Shown piece by piece: positions 61,132-64,000 of a stretch of 64,000 nt of DNA. This DNA comes from Enterococcus montenegrensis (GTDB lineage Bacteria; Bacillota; Bacilli; Lactobacillales; Enterococcaceae). A program made the position numbers and the translations under genes. Under the pieces are notes generated by a model. It was not told the DNA's origin, made no database searches, and was given only the letters and a program-made list of their open reading frames with translations. Every line of letters starts with the position of its first letter. Positions within the stretch are counted from its first letter, which is position 1. The stretch covers positions 1,293,001 to 1,357,000 of the forward strand of contig NZ_CP120467.1 in the NCBI RefSeq assembly GCF_029983095.1, written 5' to 3'.

Positions 61132-62456
61132 TTATGGCTTAATGACTAATTTTTGATCAGCTAAATTGGTATCGTTAATGGCCGAATCAATGTATTTTTG
61201 TAAAAAGGGAGAATATTTGCCAAGTTCTTTATAAGCAAAAGACTGCTTTATTTGCTCTCTTCTCTTTGATGAATAGTCATCTTGTCCAGTAAAATAATTG
61301 TAATTTACTTCACCAACTAATTTAGCTGCAGGCGCTAAAATATTTTCATCCCGAACATTTTGATCTAAAAGCTGTTGATAAGCTAATCTTTGCCCATCTT
61401 TGAAGAAAAGTTCTTTTAAATATGCATTATGTTGACGGATATTTTTAGCCGTCATTTTGTTTTCTTTAGCCCAAGCGTCTACGTCAACTGTTTGTCTGTG
61501 ATAGGAAATTTTTCCTGGGGTAAGCTTTAATTCACCATAAGCATGATCAGCAATCGCAAAGGAGCTGGTAACAACTTCAGTAATGTCAGTTTTTCCAGTA
61601 GGATCTTTCATAATATCTTGAGCATGAATATGACCGGAAAAAACTACAGGTACCTGATATTTTGCTAAAAGACTTTTAAGAGTTTGAGCGTTTGACAAGA
61701 CATAACCTTTGTAAACAAGAGGGTTATGAATAAAAAGATTATGATGCATAAAGAGAATCGGAACTTTGTTTTTACTTTCAGCAATTTGCAATCTTTTTTC
61801 AAGCCAATTTAAAGTTTCATCTTTTACTTGGCCACCTGTATGGGGTTGCGCACGACTGGTTTGAATGGGGTATTCATTTGTATCTAAGAAAATAAAGTCA
61901 TATTTTTTGTCGATTTTAATTGCATAACTTAATGACGCGCTATCTGTACTAGTCGCATGTTTATACCCATCGGGGAAAAATTCTTTAAAGTCAGTAGGTG
62001 AGATTTGAGCAATACGCTCTTTGGTATCGCCCTTGTATTTGCGAGCCCAACCATCAAAAATATCGTGGTTCCCAGGAATCGCAAGTATCTTTGTACCAGT
62101 CTTTTTTACAGGAGCTAAAATTTCAGCCATTTCTTTGGCCTTTGTTTTTCACCATTTAAGGTTAAGTCACCTGTCAAAATAATTGCCGCAGGCTTTACTT
62201 TTTTTGCTTTAGCCACAAAAGCTGTTAAAGATTCTTCTTGATAATCCAAATCTTTTCCGGCGGCAGTTCCTTTAATAAATTGAAATTCTTTGCCATCATC
62301 GTGAAGAGACGGGGCAATAAAATGAATATCCGTAGCAATCCAAAACGTATTATTTTTTAGTTTAAATTGATTTGCCTCAGTTGAGGTGTGACACCCAGTA
62401 AGGACAAATCCAAATAGAATTAGTAATATTGTTAGCATTTTTTTCATCTTCCACAC
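61132..62456 (-). pseudogene. Metallophosphoesterase lipoprotein, broken by a one-base frameshift
   Basis: Two minus-strand frames together give a calcineurin-like phosphoesterase of about 440 residues. The first part (62115-62456) has a lipoprotein signal with lipobox LTGC and the motifs ATDIHF and LTGDLTLNG. The second (61132 to about 62140) has GNHDIF, FMHHN and SGHIHAQD. They cross at a run of five A (T5 at 62145-62149 on the plus strand); one more A would give a continuous frame, GEK-TKAKEMAEIL. All metal-binding motifs are intact, so this is a recent lesion, a sequencing error or phase variation. Function would be hydrolysis of a phosphoester at the cell surface. Confidence 0.8.
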
Positions 62457-62467
62457 TCCCGCAGGTT

Positions 62468-62476
62468 ATCATAGCA
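62468..62476 (-). promoter_or_regulatory. Extended -10 promoter of the metallophosphoesterase gene
   Basis: On the minus strand TGC then TATGAT (62468-62473), just upstream of the ribosome site. Confidence 0.45.
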
Positions 62477-62510
62477 CAAAGGTTGTCATTATGTTAAAAA
62501 TTAGACAATA

Positions 62511-62569
62511 AAATAAAGAGTAGGGATAATAAGACTTCACTAAAGCCCTCTTATCCCTGCTCTTTATTT
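62511..62569 (-). terminator. Terminator after the aminotransferase
   Basis: AAATAAAGAGTAGGGATAA pairs with TTATCCCTGCTCTTTATTT (19 bp, one G-T pair), a 21-base loop. Confidence 0.82.
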
Positions 62570-62593
62570 ATAAAGGTGTATTAAGTTAAAGTA

Positions 62594-63718
62594 TTAATCA
62601 AATTGACGAAGATATTCTGAAAATTTTGCAAGTCCAGTCTTTAAATCATCAGTTTTACAAGCATAGCCAATTCGCACGCACTTTTCAAACTCAAAGCACT
62701 CACCGGGTGTGAATAAAATACCGTGATTGTCAATTAAATCCAAGCACAAATCATAACTTGTCATGTCAAAATCATAGTACAGTAAAGTGATCGTCCCTGC
62801 TTGTGGTTTCACGTAGTGGATATGGGGTTCGTTTTGTACCCATGTGTCTAAAATCTGCAAATTTTTACGTACTAAAGTTAAGTTACGGGCCATAATTTCT
62901 GTTTGATGGGTGAGTGCAATGGCTGCCAGTTCTTCATCTAGCAGGCCACAACTAATCGTATTATGATCGCGATGTATTAAACAGGTATCCATAGCAGCAG
63001 AATCTCTGGTTGCAATCCAACCCAGTCGCAAGCCGGCCAATGACCAAACTTTTGACATACTACTTGTGCTAATTCCTTTTTCGTATAAATCAACAATAGA
63101 AGGACTAACTTCATCAGTTTGTGTCAAGCCGCGGTATGTCTCATCACACAAAATGTAGGCGTCAACTTCTTTGGCAAGAGCAACGATGCCATTTAAAATA
63201 TCTGCTGACATTAAAGCACCTGAAGGATTGTTGGGATTGTTAATGACGATAACTTTAGTTTTATCCGAAACTAATTTTTTCACTTCCGCTAAGTCCGGTA
63301 AAAAGTTATTTTCTTTTTTTAGTGCATACATTTTAACCGTGGCACCAAATGATTCCGGTATTGAGTATAATTGCTGATAGGTAGGGAGGATAGCCACAAC
63401 TTCATCTTGGGGATTTACTAAAGAATATAAGACAAGATGATTTGCACCGATTGCACCATGGGTAGTAACAACTTGATTTGGCGTAATATTTTGATAGAGC
63501 TTCGTGATTCTCTGTTTAAAAGTTGGATTGCCAAAAATATGGCCATAGGTGAGACGTTTTTTTAAAAGATCATTTAAAGTTTTTTCTTTATCCAGTCCAG
63601 CTAATTCGAATAAATCATTGATACTAATTGAGTCGACACAGGTTTCACCAGTGTTGTAAATAGCTTTGTCTTCGTGTTCGTTCATCCACATTTCTACTTT
63701 AAAGGGTTTGATATTCAT
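62594..63718 (-). CDS. Class I/II PLP-dependent aminotransferase (ArcT-like)
   Basis: A 374-residue cytosolic aminotransferase. It has the PLP Lys in SMSKVWSLAGLRLGW, the Asn and Asp contacts in NNPNNPSG and CDETYRG, and the C-terminal Arg in CVRIGYA. The N terminus (FKVEMWMNEHE) resembles ArcT-type transaminases of lactic acid bacteria arginine operons. The preceding gene on the strand (63766 onwards) is an ornithine-cyclodeaminase-family protein, so the pair may act on ornithine, proline or a related imino acid. The ribosome site is TAAGGAGG. The substrate is not certain. Confidence 0.82.
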   Translation of the reverse strand: MNIKPFKVEMWMNEHEDKAIYNTGETCVDSISINDLFELAGLDKEKTLNDLLKKRLTYGHIFGNPTFKQRITKLYQNITPNQVVTTHGAIGANHLVLYSLVNPQDEVVAILPTYQQLYSIPESFGATVKMYALKKENNFLPDLAEVKKLVSDKTKVIVINNPNNPSGALMSADILNGIVALAKEVDAYILCDETYRGLTQTDEVSPSIVDLYEKGISTSSMSKVWSLAGLRLGWIATRDSAAMDTCLIHRDHNTISCGLLDEELAAIALTHQTEIMARNLTLVRKNLQILDTWVQNEPHIHYVKPQAGTITLLYYDFDMTSYDLCLDLIDNHGILFTPGECFEFEKCVRIGYACKTDDLKTGLAKFSEYLRQFD

Positions 63719-63765
63719 TTTTTTCCTCCTTAATTTAGGGCAGTTCCCGCGTGTTTGTAAAAAAA

Positions 63766-64000
63766 CTATAAAAAGACAGTTTGGCCAATATTTTCTTTAG
63801 TAGCTATTTTTAGTGCTAAATTTGAAACAGCTAGATCTTGGAGTGCAATTCCTGTCGAATCAAAAATCGTAATGGCATCATCTGCAGTACGACCTGCAAC
63901 TTTTCCTGTAATAAGGGCGCCAATTTCACCGCTAATGTCAGCTTTTTTTATAACTCCTTCTTTGATCGGACGTTCAGTTTCACCAACAGTTATTGCTTGT
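63766..64000 (-). CDS. Ornithine cyclodeaminase/mu-crystallin family protein, C-terminal end
   Basis: An open minus-strand frame runs to the window edge and ends at TAG (63766-63768). The 78 visible residues have GEIGALITGKVAGRT, ITIFDSTGIALQDLA and a final NIGQTVFL, all typical of the C-terminal part of the ornithine cyclodeaminase/mu-crystallin family (NAD(P)-dependent). Members make proline from ornithine or reduce imino acids. It is the upstream gene to the aminotransferase, 47 bases away, and probably in the same operon. Confidence 0.85.
   Translation of the reverse strand, partial: QAITVGETERPIKEGVIKKADISGEIGALITGKVAGRTADDAITIFDSTGIALQDLAVSNLALKIATKENIGQTVFL

Overview
The window is a chromosomal segment of a low-GC Gram-positive bacterium of the order Lactobacillales, most likely Enterococcus or a close relative. 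The evidence is the AT-rich base composition, AAGGAGG-type ribosome binding sites, TTGACA/TATAAT promoters, a fused GlnP transporter with two binding domains, a CamS-type sex-pheromone lipoprotein, and a D-aspartate ligase/aspartate racemase pair like that of Enterococcus faecium and Lactococcus. Nearly all genes are conserved core genes. I see no rRNA, tRNA, CRISPR array, prophage or intact insertion sequence.

Layout. 1-3.7 kb: the end of dnaK, dnaJ, a glycerol-dehydrogenase-family gene and pcp. 3.9-6.8 kb (minus): the glutamine-type ABC transporter glnPQ behind a structured leader. 7.1-12.0 kb: uvrB-uvrA under a LexA-type SOS box. 12.1-14.1 kb: D-aspartate ligase and aspartate racemase for the peptidoglycan cross-bridge. 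14.5-17.4 kb: rapZ-yvcK-whiA. 17.5-21.6 kb: a DsbA-like protein (minus), then cdaA-cdaR-glmM. 21.7-24.9 kb (minus): a CodA-like amidohydrolase and glmS, whose promoter carries three copies of a GntR-type half-site. 25.2-31.7 kb: a small hypothetical gene, sppA, an RDD membrane protein, a helical protein, tig, clpX and engB. 31.7-33.5 kb: three genes of unknown function. 33.6-37.3 kb (minus): the fructose operon fruR-fruK-fruA with phased operator repeats. 37.4-38.9 kb: a cytoplasmic alpha-amylase broken by one in-frame TAA. 38.9-41.2 kb: a secreted cysteine hydrolase with six SH3/GW-like modules. 41.3-42.8 kb (minus): a ClC channel/transporter. 43.0-48.4 kb: pcrA-ligA-camS. 48.5-54.3 kb: gatCAB, a diacylglycerol kinase and a 23S rRNA uracil methyltransferase. 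54.4-59.0 kb: thiD/pdxK and the acetoin genes alsS-alsD, separated by unusually long non-coding stretches with inverted repeats and a possible gene remnant. 59.0-61.0 kb: a MacB-like ABC exporter. 61.1-64.0 kb (minus): a metallophosphoesterase lipoprotein split by a one-base frameshift, a class I/II aminotransferase, and the end of an ornithine-cyclodeaminase-family gene.

Several groups serve the cell wall. GlmM and GlmS make glucosamine precursors. CdaA and CdaR make and control c-di-AMP and share an operon with glmM. RapZ and YvcK are linked to the same metabolism in other species. The aslfm/racD pair supplies the D-Asp bridge. A second theme is DNA repair and protein quality control: uvrAB, pcrA, ligA, dnaKJ, tig and clpX.

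The best leads are regulatory or evolutionary rather than a new defence-type system: the glmS operator array, structured leaders on glnP and rapZ, a possible structured RNA downstream of pcp, two related hairpin elements around alsSD, and two freshly broken genes that still keep their catalytic residues. I found no clear previously undescribed multi-gene system.
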